64,000 nt of DNA, taken from positions 2,170,001-2,234,000 of the forward strand of contig NZ_CP081869.1 in the NCBI RefSeq assembly GCF_019797865.1. Reading direction: 5' to 3'. Shown one piece after another: positions 25,685 through 34,859 of the stretch (position 1 is its first letter; the number at the start of each line of letters is the position of its first letter). Under the pieces are notes generated by a model, which saw nothing but the letters and a program-made list of their open reading frames with translations, had not been told where the DNA came from and made no database searches. Both the position numbers and the translations under genes were made by a program. The stretch is from Chenggangzhangella methanolivorans. GTDB lineage: Bacteria; Pseudomonadota; Alphaproteobacteria; Rhizobiales; Methylopilaceae.

Positions 25685-26896
25685 CTACACCAGAAGATCG
25701 TTGATGCTCGTCAGCGCCGTCATCACCGACACGATAAGCCAGCCGACGAGCGCCGCCACAAGCATCATCATCACGGGACCGATGACGGCGACGAGACGGC
25801 GCAGGCTCGTCTCGAGCTTCGTCTCGTAGAAGCTCGAGATCCGCGACGCGCTGTCCGGAAGCCGCCCGGACTCCTCTCCCACGCGCAGCATCTGCGTCAC
25901 ATGCGCCGGAAGGAAGGCGTGCCGCGACAAGGCCTCCGACAGCCGGTGGCCTTGCCGCACGTCCGCGATCGCGGCGTCGATGGCGAGCGCGGCCGAGGGC
26001 ACGCGCACGATGTCGCGGATGAGCCGCAGCGCGTTGGTGATCGGCACGCCGTTCGCCAGCAGGATCGCGAGCGTGCGGCAGAAGGTGACGGTGAGCTCGT
26101 GGTTGAGCATCGTGCCGGTCAACGGCAGCCGGGAGAACAGGCGCACGAACAGGTTGCCGCCGCGGCTCAGGCGGCTTGCGAGCAGCAGGAGCACGAGCGC
26201 GCCCGCGACGCCGATCACCAGCAGGTCGACATTGTCGCGGAACCAGCGCGACAGGTCGAACACGAAGGTGGTCGAGGGCGACAGCCGCGAGCGAAACCCC
26301 TGCAGCGCGCCCTCGAACTGCGGGATGACGAACAGCAGCACGAACGACATCACGCCGAGCGCCGCGACGAACAGGAAGGCCGGATAGGCGATCGCCGAGG
26401 TGAAGGAGCGCTTCAGCTTCTCGTTGCGCTGCCGCTCGGTCGCGATGTCGGAGAGCGCTTCCTCGAGCCGGCCGGCGCTTTCGGCCACCTGCACGGTCTG
26501 GACATAGACCGGCGGGAAGGAGCGCGGGTGAAGGCTGAGCGCCTGGCTGAAGCTCTTGCCGCCCGCGATCTCGAGATGAAGCTCCTCGATGAGCCGCACG
26601 AGCCAGCGCCGCCGCTCCATCTGGGTCAGGATCATCAGCGCCTGGTTGAGCGGCACGCCGCCCTTCAGCAGCATCGCGAGGTCGAGCGTGAAGCCGGTGA
26701 TGTGCTCGGGCGAGGGCTCGGGCGTCAGCTGCTCGCGCCAGCTCCGCTTCGGCTTGCCGTCGGTCTCGAAGGCCGAGACGGGCGTGAAGCCCGCGCGGTC
26801 GAGTTCGGCCAGCACTTCCGCGCGCGAGGCCCCCTCCATGGAGCCAGCCACCATCCGGCCCGCAGGGTTGATGGCCTTGTATTCGAACAGCGCCAT
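25685..26896 (-). CDS. gspF: type II secretion inner-membrane platform protein GspF
   Basis: A 403-residue polytopic protein with the two repeated T2SSF domains: LDLAMLLKGGVPLNQALMIL...PRSFPPVYVQTVQVAESAGRLEEAL in the first, and FCRTLAILLANGVPITNALRLI...LPAHVTQMLRVGEESGRLPDS in the second. Each is followed by hydrophobic helices, including the C-terminal MMMLVAALVGWLIVSVMTAL. The N-terminal FEYKAINPAGRMVAGSMEG is the usual start of the family. Works with the GspE ATPase in pseudopilus assembly. Confidence 0.95.
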   Translation of the reverse strand: MALFEYKAINPAGRMVAGSMEGASRAEVLAELDRAGFTPVSAFETDGKPKRSWREQLTPEPSPEHITGFTLDLAMLLKGGVPLNQALMILTQMERRRWLVRLIEELHLEIAGGKSFSQALSLHPRSFPPVYVQTVQVAESAGRLEEALSDIATERQRNEKLKRSFTSAIAYPAFLFVAALGVMSFVLLFVIPQFEGALQGFRSRLSPSTTFVFDLSRWFRDNVDLLVIGVAGALVLLLLASRLSRGGNLFVRLFSRLPLTGTMLNHELTVTFCRTLAILLANGVPITNALRLIRDIVRVPSAALAIDAAIADVRQGHRLSEALSRHAFLPAHVTQMLRVGEESGRLPDSASRISSFYETKLETSLRRLVAVIGPVMMMLVAALVGWLIVSVMTALTSINDLLV

Positions 26897-26916
26897 GGCG
26901 GGTCAGCCGGCCGCGG

Positions 26917-27468
26917 TCATGCGAGCAGGTCCGCGGCCTGTTCGAGGCCCGAGCCCCACACCGCAAGGACCGCCGGCGCAAGCAGCGCGCCGAGCGGAAG
27001 ACGCGCCTCGGCGGAGCTGCGCAGCGCGAGCGCGACCGCAAGGCCCGCGAGCGAGGCTGCGAACAGCGCGAGCGCGAAGCCCGCCGGGCCCACCAGAACG
27101 CCGGCGGCCGCCGCGAGCTTCACGTCGCCGAAGCCCAGCCCGTCATGGCCGCGCAGCCGGTAGTAGATCTCCCGCACGCCCCACAGCGCCGCCCCACAGA
27201 GCGCGCCGGAGCCGAGCGCGAGCAACGCGGTTTCGGACGAGAACCCGTCGGAGGCGAAGCGGACGCCGAGCGCTAACGCGCCCAGCGCGAAATTGGCGCC
27301 GTCCGGGATCGTGAAGTCGCGCACGTCGCTCCAGGAGATCCAGATGACGGCGAGGCAGAGCGCGAGCGCGCCGGTCGGCGCGGCGGTGCGCGGTTCGAAC
27401 GCGATCAGCGCCGCCAGAGCGAGCGCGGCGGCCGCGACCCCGGTTTCGAGCATGACGTCGCGCGCCAT
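26917..27468 (-). CDS. short prepilin peptidase (A24 family)
   Basis: A 183-residue inner-membrane aspartyl protease with about six helices. The two catalytic aspartates are in SDVRDFTIPDG and in GFGDVKLAAA. It lacks the N-terminal Cys-rich methyltransferase region of full PilD/GspO, so it is the short, CpaA-like form. Lying between gspD and gspF in the leftward operon, it is probably the dedicated processing enzyme for pseudopilins G to K. Confidence 0.88.
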   Translation of the reverse strand: MARDVMLETGVAAAALALAALIAFEPRTAAPTGALALCLAVIWISWSDVRDFTIPDGANFALGALALGVRFASDGFSSETALLALGSGALCGAALWGVREIYYRLRGHDGLGFGDVKLAAAAGVLVGPAGFALALFAASLAGLAVALALRSSAEARLPLGALLAPAVLAVWGSGLEQAADLLA

Positions 27469-27478
27469 GGCCGGCGCG

Positions 27479-29839
27479 TCACTTCGAATAATTGGCCCGC
27501 GTCGCGCCCTGCGGCGGGCGCGCGACCAGGAGCCGCGACCGGAACTCCTCGGCGACCGACTGCGCGTCCTCGCCGGTGCGGATGACGGTCGGCCGGATGA
27601 AGACGACGAGCTCGGTGCGCTGGTTGAGGCGCGAGCGCTGGCCGAACAGGCCGCCGACGCCCGGCAGGTCGCCGAGCAGCGGCACCTGGTTCTTGCCGCG
27701 CTCGTCGCGCTTGGAGATGAGGCCGGCGAGCAGCACCGTCTGGCCGCTGGTGACCGAGATGTTGCTGGCCACGCGGCGCTTCGACAGCGTCGGCGTCAGC
27801 GTGTTGGCGCCGCTGCCGCCGCGCACCGAGGAGATTTCCTGCTCGATCTGCATGGTGACGGCGTCGTTGGAGCCGATGCGCGGCGTGACGTTCAGGATCA
27901 CGCCCGTGTCCTTGTACTCGACCGAGCTCAGCAGCGAGGGGTTGTTGGGGTTCACCTGGTTGGCGGTGGCGAGCGACTGGGTCTGGACCGGCACCTCGTC
28001 GCCGACCTGGAAGTTCGCCGGCTGGTTCTCGGCGACGACGAGCGAGGGCGAGGACAGCACCTCGACGTCGGTGACCTGGTCGAGCGCGGAGATCAGCACG
28101 TCCGGGCTCGAATTGGTGCCGAGCAGGATGTTGAAGCCCGGCGCGAGCTTGCCGAGCGCGTTGGCGGCGCTGCCGAACAGGCTGACCGAGCCGTTGTTGT
28201 TGCCGAGCCCGACATTCTGAGACTTCACGAAATATTCGACGCCCTGCTTCATCTCGTCGTTCAGCGTCACCTCGGCGATGGTGGCCTGGATCGCGACCTG
28301 AAGCGGCGCGCTGTCGAGCTGGCGGAGCGCGGCGAGGATCTTCTGGTAGGTGTAGCCGTCGGCGTAGACCACCACGGCGTTGTTGGCGGGGTCGGCGCTG
28401 ATCAGCACGTTCGCGCGATCGCCCTGCGACTGGCTGGTGAGGTCGATCGAGTCGCCGCCGCTCTCCTGGCCGGACTGAGAGCCCTCGGTCTGCTCGCCGA
28501 AATTCGGGTTGTTGAAGGCCGACTGCTGCCCGGCGCCCGCGCGCCCCTGCAGCGAGGCGCGGGCGGCGTCGGAGCCAGAGCTCGACGAGCCCGAGCCGAA
28601 GCTCGAGGAGCCGGAGCCGAAGCCCGACGATGAGGAGGAGCCGCTTTCCGATCCGTTGCGGTCGAACGCCGAGGAGCTCGCGCCCGCGCTGCGCTGGCCG
28701 GTGCTCGCCGAGGCGCCGCGGCCGCCGTCGCCGCCGGCCCGGAACAGGGTCGAGACGATGCGGGCGAGCTCCTTGGAGTCGCGGTACCGCGCCTTGTAGA
28801 CGAAGACGTTCTCGGAGCCGCTCTGGGTGTCGCGGTCGAGACGGCGCACCCAGGTCTCGGCGCGCTTCAGCAGCGCCGGGTTCTTGCTCACCACCATCAC
28901 GGCGCGCAGGCGCCCGATCGGCTTGAACTGAATGACGCCGCCGGAAGCCCCCTTCTCGGCGTCGAACACGCGGTTGAGCTCGGCCACGACCGCGTCCGGC
29001 GCGGCGCGGCGGACCTCGTAGATGCCGACCGCCTGGTTCTGCATCCAGTCGGCGTCGAACGACATGATGGCCTCGATGGCCTCCTGGCGCTTCGAGCCGG
29101 GGCCGCGCACCACCATGGCGTTGCGCGCCTGGTCGACCCGCAGGCCGTCGTTCTCGGTGATGAAGCCCGCGACGAGCTTGCCCATGGTGGCGGCAGAGAC
29201 GTGGCGCAGCGGCACGACCGAGACGCCATAGCTCGGCTGCGTGGCGAAAGGCGTGTCGACCACGCCGCCGCCGACCGAGGTCGGCGCGATGCGGTAGCCG
29301 CCGGCCGACTTCGTCATCGAGAAGCCGTTGGCGTTGAGCGAGGCCTCGAGCGCCGAAAGCAGCTCCTGGCTGTTCATGGCGCGCGGCGAGGAGATCGTGA
29401 CCTTGCCCGAGACGTCCTCGGTCATGGTGTAGTTGATGCGCAGCGTCTCGCCGAGCACCGCCTGGACGACCTCGCGCACGTCCGCATTCTCGAAATTGAG
29501 GCGATAGGCGCCGCCGCGCGCGCCGTTCCCGGCCTCGCTCTGGCCTACGGCGCCGCCCTCGTCGGCGTCGCCCACGAAGGCCATCGGCTTCAGCGTCGCC
29601 TCCGAGCCCGCAGGGCCGTCGGTCGCGACGATGTTGGTGGTCGCGGAGTTCGCGACGGTCATCGCGAGCGGGCCCGAGCGCTCCGATCGCGGCTGGCGCG
29701 CCTTGAGATCGGTGAACAGGCCGGTGTTCATCAGCGAGGAGCGCGGAGCCGCCTCCTCGGTGGTCGCCGAGCAGCCGACGAGCATGCCGAGGCACGCCAG
29801 TCCGCCCGCAACGACGCCCGCGAAACGCACCGCATTCAT
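27479..29839 (-). CDS. gspD: type II secretion outer-membrane secretin GspD
   Basis: A 786-residue secretin. I take the ATG at 29839, which gives a lipoprotein signal ending LGMLVGC (Cys23). N-domains follow: N0 (YRLNFENADVREVVQAVLGETL), N1-N2 (VSVVPLRHVSAATMGKLVAGF; VYEVRRAAPDAVVAELNRVF-like) and N3. Between them is a Ser/Gly/Ala-rich insert at about residues 390-460. The C-terminal secretin domain has QATIAEVTLNDEMKQGVEYF, VEVLSSPSLVVAENQPANFQVGDEVPVQT and GLISKRDERGKNQVPLLGDLPGVGGLFGQR. It forms the outer-membrane exit channel. The lipobox suggests self-piloting without a separate GspS, and none is seen here. Confidence 0.93.
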   Translation of the reverse strand: MNAVRFAGVVAGGLACLGMLVGCSATTEEAAPRSSLMNTGLFTDLKARQPRSERSGPLAMTVANSATTNIVATDGPAGSEATLKPMAFVGDADEGGAVGQSEAGNGARGGAYRLNFENADVREVVQAVLGETLRINYTMTEDVSGKVTISSPRAMNSQELLSALEASLNANGFSMTKSAGGYRIAPTSVGGGVVDTPFATQPSYGVSVVPLRHVSAATMGKLVAGFITENDGLRVDQARNAMVVRGPGSKRQEAIEAIMSFDADWMQNQAVGIYEVRRAAPDAVVAELNRVFDAEKGASGGVIQFKPIGRLRAVMVVSKNPALLKRAETWVRRLDRDTQSGSENVFVYKARYRDSKELARIVSTLFRAGGDGGRGASASTGQRSAGASSSAFDRNGSESGSSSSSGFGSGSSSFGSGSSSSGSDAARASLQGRAGAGQQSAFNNPNFGEQTEGSQSGQESGGDSIDLTSQSQGDRANVLISADPANNAVVVYADGYTYQKILAALRQLDSAPLQVAIQATIAEVTLNDEMKQGVEYFVKSQNVGLGNNNGSVSLFGSAANALGKLAPGFNILLGTNSSPDVLISALDQVTDVEVLSSPSLVVAENQPANFQVGDEVPVQTQSLATANQVNPNNPSLLSSVEYKDTGVILNVTPRIGSNDAVTMQIEQEISSVRGGSGANTLTPTLSKRRVASNISVTSGQTVLLAGLISKRDERGKNQVPLLGDLPGVGGLFGQRSRLNQRTELVVFIRPTVIRTGEDAQSVAEEFRSRLLVARPPQGATRANYSK

Positions 29840-30626
29840 CACCAACACCCCGAACCACGCAGCCCCGAGCTGCGAAGATTTCATTGAAAGCGCTGGAACG
29901 GCAAAAGTCAAACCAAGGCGAAGCGCGAGAATTTGGTTAAAACAGCGTCGTAAAATCGAGATAATCGGGCGCAGGAAATAATTTCAATGCTTGACGAAAC
30001 GCGATTAACAACATTCCGACACACGTTTAATAACAAAGAAAGAAACGATGCGACGAAAGTCGGCGAGAGCAGCGCCGAGGCGCCGTTTCGACTCGGAAGC
30101 GGCCTGACGAGACGTCTGCGGCGCAGCCGCGCCCGGCGGGGTTCGCCATTGCGGCCGCACGACAACTTTCCGCCCGCGCGCCGCCTCATTCCAAGCTGGG
30201 GTCATCTGCGTCATGATGATGTCGCAGGGCCACACCCGCCGCATCTTGGTCGGAACCAACTAAGACCAAAGTTTCGAGCACGATCTGGATCGGTAGACGC
30301 CCAACGAAATCAGGCCCAGCCAAGTTGTCGACCGTCGTCATCTGGCTGTCGCGACAACGGAATCTTGAGGTCGGACAGAATTCGCCGTTGACTTGGACGC
30401 CCCCGTCGCGCTCAGGTGGTATCTGGCAGGCAGGCGATCGTCCTTGACGCGCATGCCGGCGCATCCGCGTCGCGTTCCCGATTTCAAACCGCATTTTTCG
30501 GTCCCCGGCTCGCGCAGATCGAGCCGGCAAAGAACGCTCGACGGCTTCGGACGCCTGGGTCCGACCGGCCGGACGCGCGCGTTCCGGATCCGATCTCGAA
30601 AATCCGATCTCCAAGGGAGCACTGGC
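29840..30626. other. gspD / glcG-like divergent intergenic region
   Basis: This 787-bp gap separates the two halves of the gsp locus. Its left part (about 29880-30060) is unusually AT-rich and is the likely divergent promoter region. The right part (30100-30600) is GC-rich without a credible gene; ORFs there are shadows. I see no RNA gene or strong terminator. Confidence 0.5.
29883..29911 (-). promoter_or_regulatory. candidate sigma-70-type promoter for gspD
   Basis: On the minus strand, TTGACT is followed after 17 bp by TTCAAT, 44 bp upstream of the gspD ATG. The -10 match is weak. Confidence 0.3.
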
Positions 30627-31337
30627 ATGAAGACGTTCGACAAGAAGATGTTCTGCGCCGCGCTCGTCGGCCTCGCCGCGACGGTCGCCGCGGGCCGCGC
30701 CGAAGCCGCCTGCCCGGTCACCCCCGAGGCGCTGAAGTCCGCGCTCGTCAAGGCCGACGAGAAGGACTCGACCGGCCTCAACAATCATTACTGGGCGGTG
30801 GCGGTCGACCGCACCGGCGCGGTCTGCGCCGTCGCCTATTCGGGCGAGACCACCGCGAGCCAGTGGCTGCTCTCGCGCCAGATCGCGGCCGCCAAGGCGT
30901 TCACCGCCAACGGCCTCAGCCAGGACGGCGCGCCGCTCTCCACCGCTCAGCTCTATCCGTGGGTTCAGGGCAGCCCGAGCGGCGGCAATCCGCTGTTCGG
31001 CCTTGCGGCCGGCAATCCGCTCGACGGCGCGACGGTCTATGACGGCAATTACGACAAGTTCGGCACCGCGCAGGATCCGCTGATCGGCAAGCGCGTCGGC
31101 GGCACGATCACGTTCGGCGGCGGCGTCGGCCTCTATGACGGCGACAAGGCGATCGGCGGGCTCGGCCTGTCGGGCGACACCGCCTGCGCCGACCACTCGA
31201 CCGCCTGGCGCACCCGCAAGCTCCTGAAGCTCGCGCCCTCGAACCCGACCGACAAGCTCACCTTCGACGACCTCGCCGGCCACCCCCACTGCCCGAACGA
31301 CGCCGACACGCAAGGCGTCAACAAACCCAACGCCTGA
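30627..31337 (+). CDS. secreted GlcG/HbpS-like (heme-binding family) protein
   Basis: A 236-residue exported protein. A Sec signal peptide (MKTFDKKMFCAALVGLAATVAAGRAEA) is followed by a GlcG/HbpS-type domain: WAVAVDRTGAVCAVAYSGETTASQWLLSRQIAAAKAFTANG at the front and a long GLY-rich core (KRVGGTITFGGGVGLYDGDKAIGGLGLSGDTACADHSTAWRTRKLL). Relatives bind heme or small ligands, mostly in the periplasm or outside. It sits directly upstream of gspE on the plus strand, at the divergence point of the type II secretion genes, so it could be a secreted substrate. That is inference from position only. Confidence 0.75.
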   Translation: MKTFDKKMFCAALVGLAATVAAGRAEAACPVTPEALKSALVKADEKDSTGLNNHYWAVAVDRTGAVCAVAYSGETTASQWLLSRQIAAAKAFTANGLSQDGAPLSTAQLYPWVQGSPSGGNPLFGLAAGNPLDGATVYDGNYDKFGTAQDPLIGKRVGGTITFGGGVGLYDGDKAIGGLGLSGDTACADHSTAWRTRKLLKLAPSNPTDKLTFDDLAGHPHCPNDADTQGVNKPNA

Positions 31338-31466
31338 CCGGCCTCCGATCACATCCTTCGACGCGCGCCGGCCAGCCCGGCGCGCGTTCGTTTTTGTCGA
31401 TTAAGCTCTTCGCGATATGCTGTCCCGGCCCGGACCCGCTCCGTCCCGGTCCCACAGACGCCGGAC

Positions 31467-33143
31467 ATGAACGCACCGACGCCGCCACCGACAGAACTCG
31501 CCGGACATCTGAACCGGCTCGGCCTCCTGGTCGACATGCCGGCGCCCGCCGACCGGCCGGCCTCGGCCGCGCGCGCGAGCGGCGAAGCCGAGGCGCTGTG
31601 GCGCGCGGGCGCTGTCCCGGCGCCCGACCTCGCCGAAGCGCTCGCCGGGCTCCACCGCGTGCAGCGCATGAGCTTCGCGGAGGTCGCCGCCGCCCGCCCG
31701 CGCATCGAGGGGCTGTCGCGCAACTTCCTGCGCGAGGCCTTCGCCTATCCGTTCGAGCTCGACGGCGCCGTCGCGATCGCGGTCGCGGACCCGACCGGCG
31801 AGCATCTGCCGGCCGTCCGGCTCGCGCTCGGAGGCGCGCCGCGGCTCGTGATCGTCTCCTTCGAGGAGATCGACCTGCTGTTCGAGCGGGCGACGCCAGA
31901 CGCCGCGGGCCATGCGGCGCAGGGCGCGGACGCCGCCGCCGCGGCCGACACCGTCGAGGCGCTGAAGGATCTTGCGCGCGGCGCGCCGGTGGTGCGGCTC
32001 GTCGACCAGCTCATGGAGCGGGCGATCGACCTCGGCGCCACCGACATCCACATCGAGACCGGCCGCGACGAGCTGCGCGTGCGGCTTCGCGTCGACGGCC
32101 ATCTGCGCACCGAGCAGACCGCCCCCCGGCACCTCGCCGCCGCGGTCATCTCGCGCGTAAAAATCCTCGCCAATCTCGACATCGCCGAGCGCCGCCTGCC
32201 GCAGGACGGGCGCGCCAACGTGTTCATCGGCCGCAACGAGGCGGATCTGCGCGTCGCCACCATGCCGACCATGTATGGCGAGACGGCCGTGCTGCGCATC
32301 CTCTTGAAGGATTCGCGCCTGCTCGAATTCGAGCGCATCGGCCTCGGCGGGCGCGATCTCGCGGCCTTCAAGTCGCTGCTCGCCGAGCCCCATGGCATCG
32401 TCATCGTCACCGGGCCGACGGGCTCGGGCAAGACCACGACGCTTGCGACCGCGATGCAGGTGCTGAACGACCCGACGCGCAAGATCGTGACCGTCGAGGA
32501 CCCGATCGAGTACCAGATCCCGGGCGTCCACCAGACCCAGATCAAGCCGTCGATCGGGCTCACCTTCGCGACCGCGCTGCGCTCGTTCCTGCGCCACGAC
32601 CCCGACGTCATCATGGTGGGCGAAATGCGCGACGCCGAGACCGCCGCGGTCGGCGCGCAGGCCGCGCTCACCGGCCATCTCGTGCTGACGACGCTCCACA
32701 CCAATTCGGCGACCGATTCGGTGGTGCGCCTCGCGGACATGGGGGTCGAGAGCTATCTCATCGCCTCGGCGCTGCGCGGCGTGCTCGGCCAGCGCCTCGT
32801 GCGCCGGCTCTGCGAGCGCTGCAAGCGCGAGGACGCGCGCGAGGCCGAGACGGCGCGCGCGCTCGCCGAGGAGCGCGGCTTCCGCATCGACCCGATGGCG
32901 CGCTTCTTCGCCGCGCAGGGCTGCGCGGCCTGCGGCCAGACCGGCTATCGCGGCCGCGTCGGCGTGTTCGAGGTGATGCGGGTGGACGACCACGTCCGCA
33001 GCATGATCCGCGAGAACCCGGATCCGACCGCGATGCTGGCCGCGGCCCGCAAGGGCGGCCTCACCACCATGCTGGAGGACGGCGTGGCGAAAGCCGGCCG
33101 CGGAATGACCACCATCTCTGAAGTGTTGCGGACGACGGGTTAG
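31467..33143 (+). CDS. gspE: type II secretion ATPase GspE
   Basis: A 558-residue AAA-type secretion ATPase. Seen in order: N-terminal domain interacting with GspL (about 1-150), the N2 segment PVVRLVDQLMERAIDLGATDIHIE, Walker A GPTGSGKTTT at about 315-324, Asp box VTVEDPIEYQIPGVHQTQ, Walker B HDPDVIMVGEMRDAET, His box GHLVLTTLHTN and a four-cysteine zinc motif (CERCKR...CAACGQTGYRGR) at about 449-495. It powers pseudopilus assembly at the inner membrane. First gsp gene of the rightward operon. Confidence 0.95.
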   Translation: MNAPTPPPTELAGHLNRLGLLVDMPAPADRPASAARASGEAEALWRAGAVPAPDLAEALAGLHRVQRMSFAEVAAARPRIEGLSRNFLREAFAYPFELDGAVAIAVADPTGEHLPAVRLALGGAPRLVIVSFEEIDLLFERATPDAAGHAAQGADAAAAADTVEALKDLARGAPVVRLVDQLMERAIDLGATDIHIETGRDELRVRLRVDGHLRTEQTAPRHLAAAVISRVKILANLDIAERRLPQDGRANVFIGRNEADLRVATMPTMYGETAVLRILLKDSRLLEFERIGLGGRDLAAFKSLLAEPHGIVIVTGPTGSGKTTTLATAMQVLNDPTRKIVTVEDPIEYQIPGVHQTQIKPSIGLTFATALRSFLRHDPDVIMVGEMRDAETAAVGAQAALTGHLVLTTLHTNSATDSVVRLADMGVESYLIASALRGVLGQRLVRRLCERCKREDAREAETARALAEERGFRIDPMARFFAAQGCAACGQTGYRGRVGVFEVMRVDDHVRSMIRENPDPTAMLAAARKGGLTTMLEDGVAKAGRGMTTISEVLRTTG

Positions 33144-33236
33144 ACTGCCCCGCCGCGGATTGACCGCGGGTCGGCGGCGGATAAGGCTCGCGGCCGAAAT
33201 CGCGTGACAGCCGGTTGAGGCGAAGGTTCGGGTCGC

Positions 33237-34306
33237 ATGTCGCTCCAGGGCGTATTCAGGACGGCGGTGGACGACCTCGTGGCGCTCGCCCAGCCGCTCG
33301 CGGCGCGGGCCGGCGCGCGCGACCGCCTTGTGGCCCTGGCCGAGGGCGACGAGCTCACGCTCTATGAGGTTCCGGCGAACGGCGCGCCCAAGCGGCTGCC
33401 GGCAGGCGCGCGCAAGCGCGGCGGCCAGCCGACCGAGCTTCGCCTTCCCGCCGAAACCGTCCTGATGCGCACGCTCGCGCTGCCGGCGGCCGGCCGCGAC
33501 TATCTGGACCCGATCGTCGAGCACCGGCTCGAACGGCTGATCCCCTGGTCGCCCGACCGCGCGCTCTACGGCTACCGGGTCTCGGGCGAAACCGAATCGG
33601 GCGAGCTGTCGGTCGACCTCGCCGCGACATCGCGCGACATCGCCGACCGCTGGCTCGCCAAGGCGTCGGCGCGCGGCCTCGAGCCGACCTCGATCGGCTC
33701 CGCGTCCGAGCCTCTCGACCAGCCGCTCGAGATCGACCTCTGGCGCGGCGCGCGCGACACCGCGCAGATCCGCGCCCGGCGCACGGTGGCGTTCGCCGCC
33801 GCGATCGTGGCCGCGGTCGTCGTCCCGGCGCTCGGGCTCTCGCTCTACGCCTCCTACGCCGCCGAAACGCGCCTCGCCGACATCGAGCATCGCCAGAACA
33901 GGGCCCGGGCGACGCTCGCGGCGGCGGCCGGCGCCGGCGCCGGCTCCCACGAGGCCGCGCTCATCAAGGCCAAGCGCCCCGACGACGCGATGACGACGCT
34001 GATCGACCGGCTCGCCCGCGCCGTGCCGGCCGACACGCGCTGCGCGACCTCGAGATCGACGAGGGCCGGATCCGCATCGCCGGCTCCTCCTCGGCCTCGC
34101 CGGGGCTGATCGCCAAGCTCGAGGCGAGCGGCCTCACCCGCGAGACCCGCTTCGCCGCCCCGGTGACGCGCGCGCCGGACGGGCGCGACCTGTTCGAGAT
34201 CCTCGCCGCGCGGGTGCGGCCCGACGGCGCGCGCACCGCCGACGCCTCCGCCGCCGGGCGCGCGCCCGCGCCCTCCTCATCTCCGTTCCAGGATCCCCGC
34301 CCGTGA
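33237..34306 (+). CDS. gspL: type II secretion protein GspL (frameshifted)
   Basis: About 356 residues. A cytoplasmic actin-like N-terminal domain (TELRLPAETVLMRTLALPAAGRDYLDPIVEHRLERLIPWSPDRALYG) is followed by one transmembrane helix (TVAFAAAIVAAVVVPALGLSLY) and a periplasmic C-terminal domain. Near 34037 a G is missing: ACGCGCTG for ACGGCGCTG. After restoring it the protein continues ALRDLEIDEGRIRIAGSS and ends FQDPRP. GspL links the GspE ATPase to the inner-membrane platform. Its stop overlaps the gspM GTG start. Confidence 0.78.
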
Positions 34307-34859
34307 GCGCCGAACCGCGTCCGATCCGCCGGGTCGTCACCGGCGCGCTCGCGGTCGCGCTGCGCTCGGCGCGCTGATCTTCGCGGCCGTGACCTTCCTG
34401 CAGGCGAGCGAGACCGAGGCGCTCGCCGACCAGCAGGAGGCGACCGTCGCGGCGCTCGAGCTGCGCGCCGCCCGCATCCGCGAGAGCGCCGGATCGGGGC
34501 TCGACGCCTCCTCGATCTATCTGCCGGGCGACGGCGTCGAGATCGCGCGCGCCGAGCTGCAGAAGCTCCTGACCGACGCCGTCGGCGAGGCCTCGGGCCG
34601 CCTGATCGAGACGCAGGAGCCCGGCTCCGTGCGCGACGCCGACGCGCCCGACGACGGGCGGGTGGAGCTGCGCGTGACCTTCGACGTGACCAATGACGGC
34701 CTGCTCGAGATGCTCTACGGCCTCGAGACCCGCCTGCCGCTGCTCACCATCGAGCGGCTGGAGGCCCGGCGGCTCGACGCCGAGGCTGACGCCGCCGACG
34801 AGGACCCGACGCTTCGGGTCAGTCTGGTCGCGCGCGGCCACAGGAAGCTTCCCTCATGA
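34303..34859 (+). CDS. gspM: type II secretion protein GspM (frameshifted)
   Basis: About 185 residues from a GTG at 34303 that overlaps the gspL stop. The N-terminus has a single membrane helix (VVTGALAVAL joined to GALIFAAVTFLQASE) and then a coiled, ferredoxin-like periplasmic domain (ELRVTFDVTNDGLLEMLYGLETRLPLLTIERLEARR). One G appears lost near 34362, where CTGCGCTC should read CTGGCGCTC. The second half matches the GspM-type (T2SSM_b) C-terminal fold that pairs with GspL. Confidence 0.72.

Noticed and set aside
30001-30600. Small ORFs between gspD and the glcG-like gene
   Set aside because: They lack ribosome sites and recognisable sequence, overlap each other on both strands and fall in the presumed promoter region.
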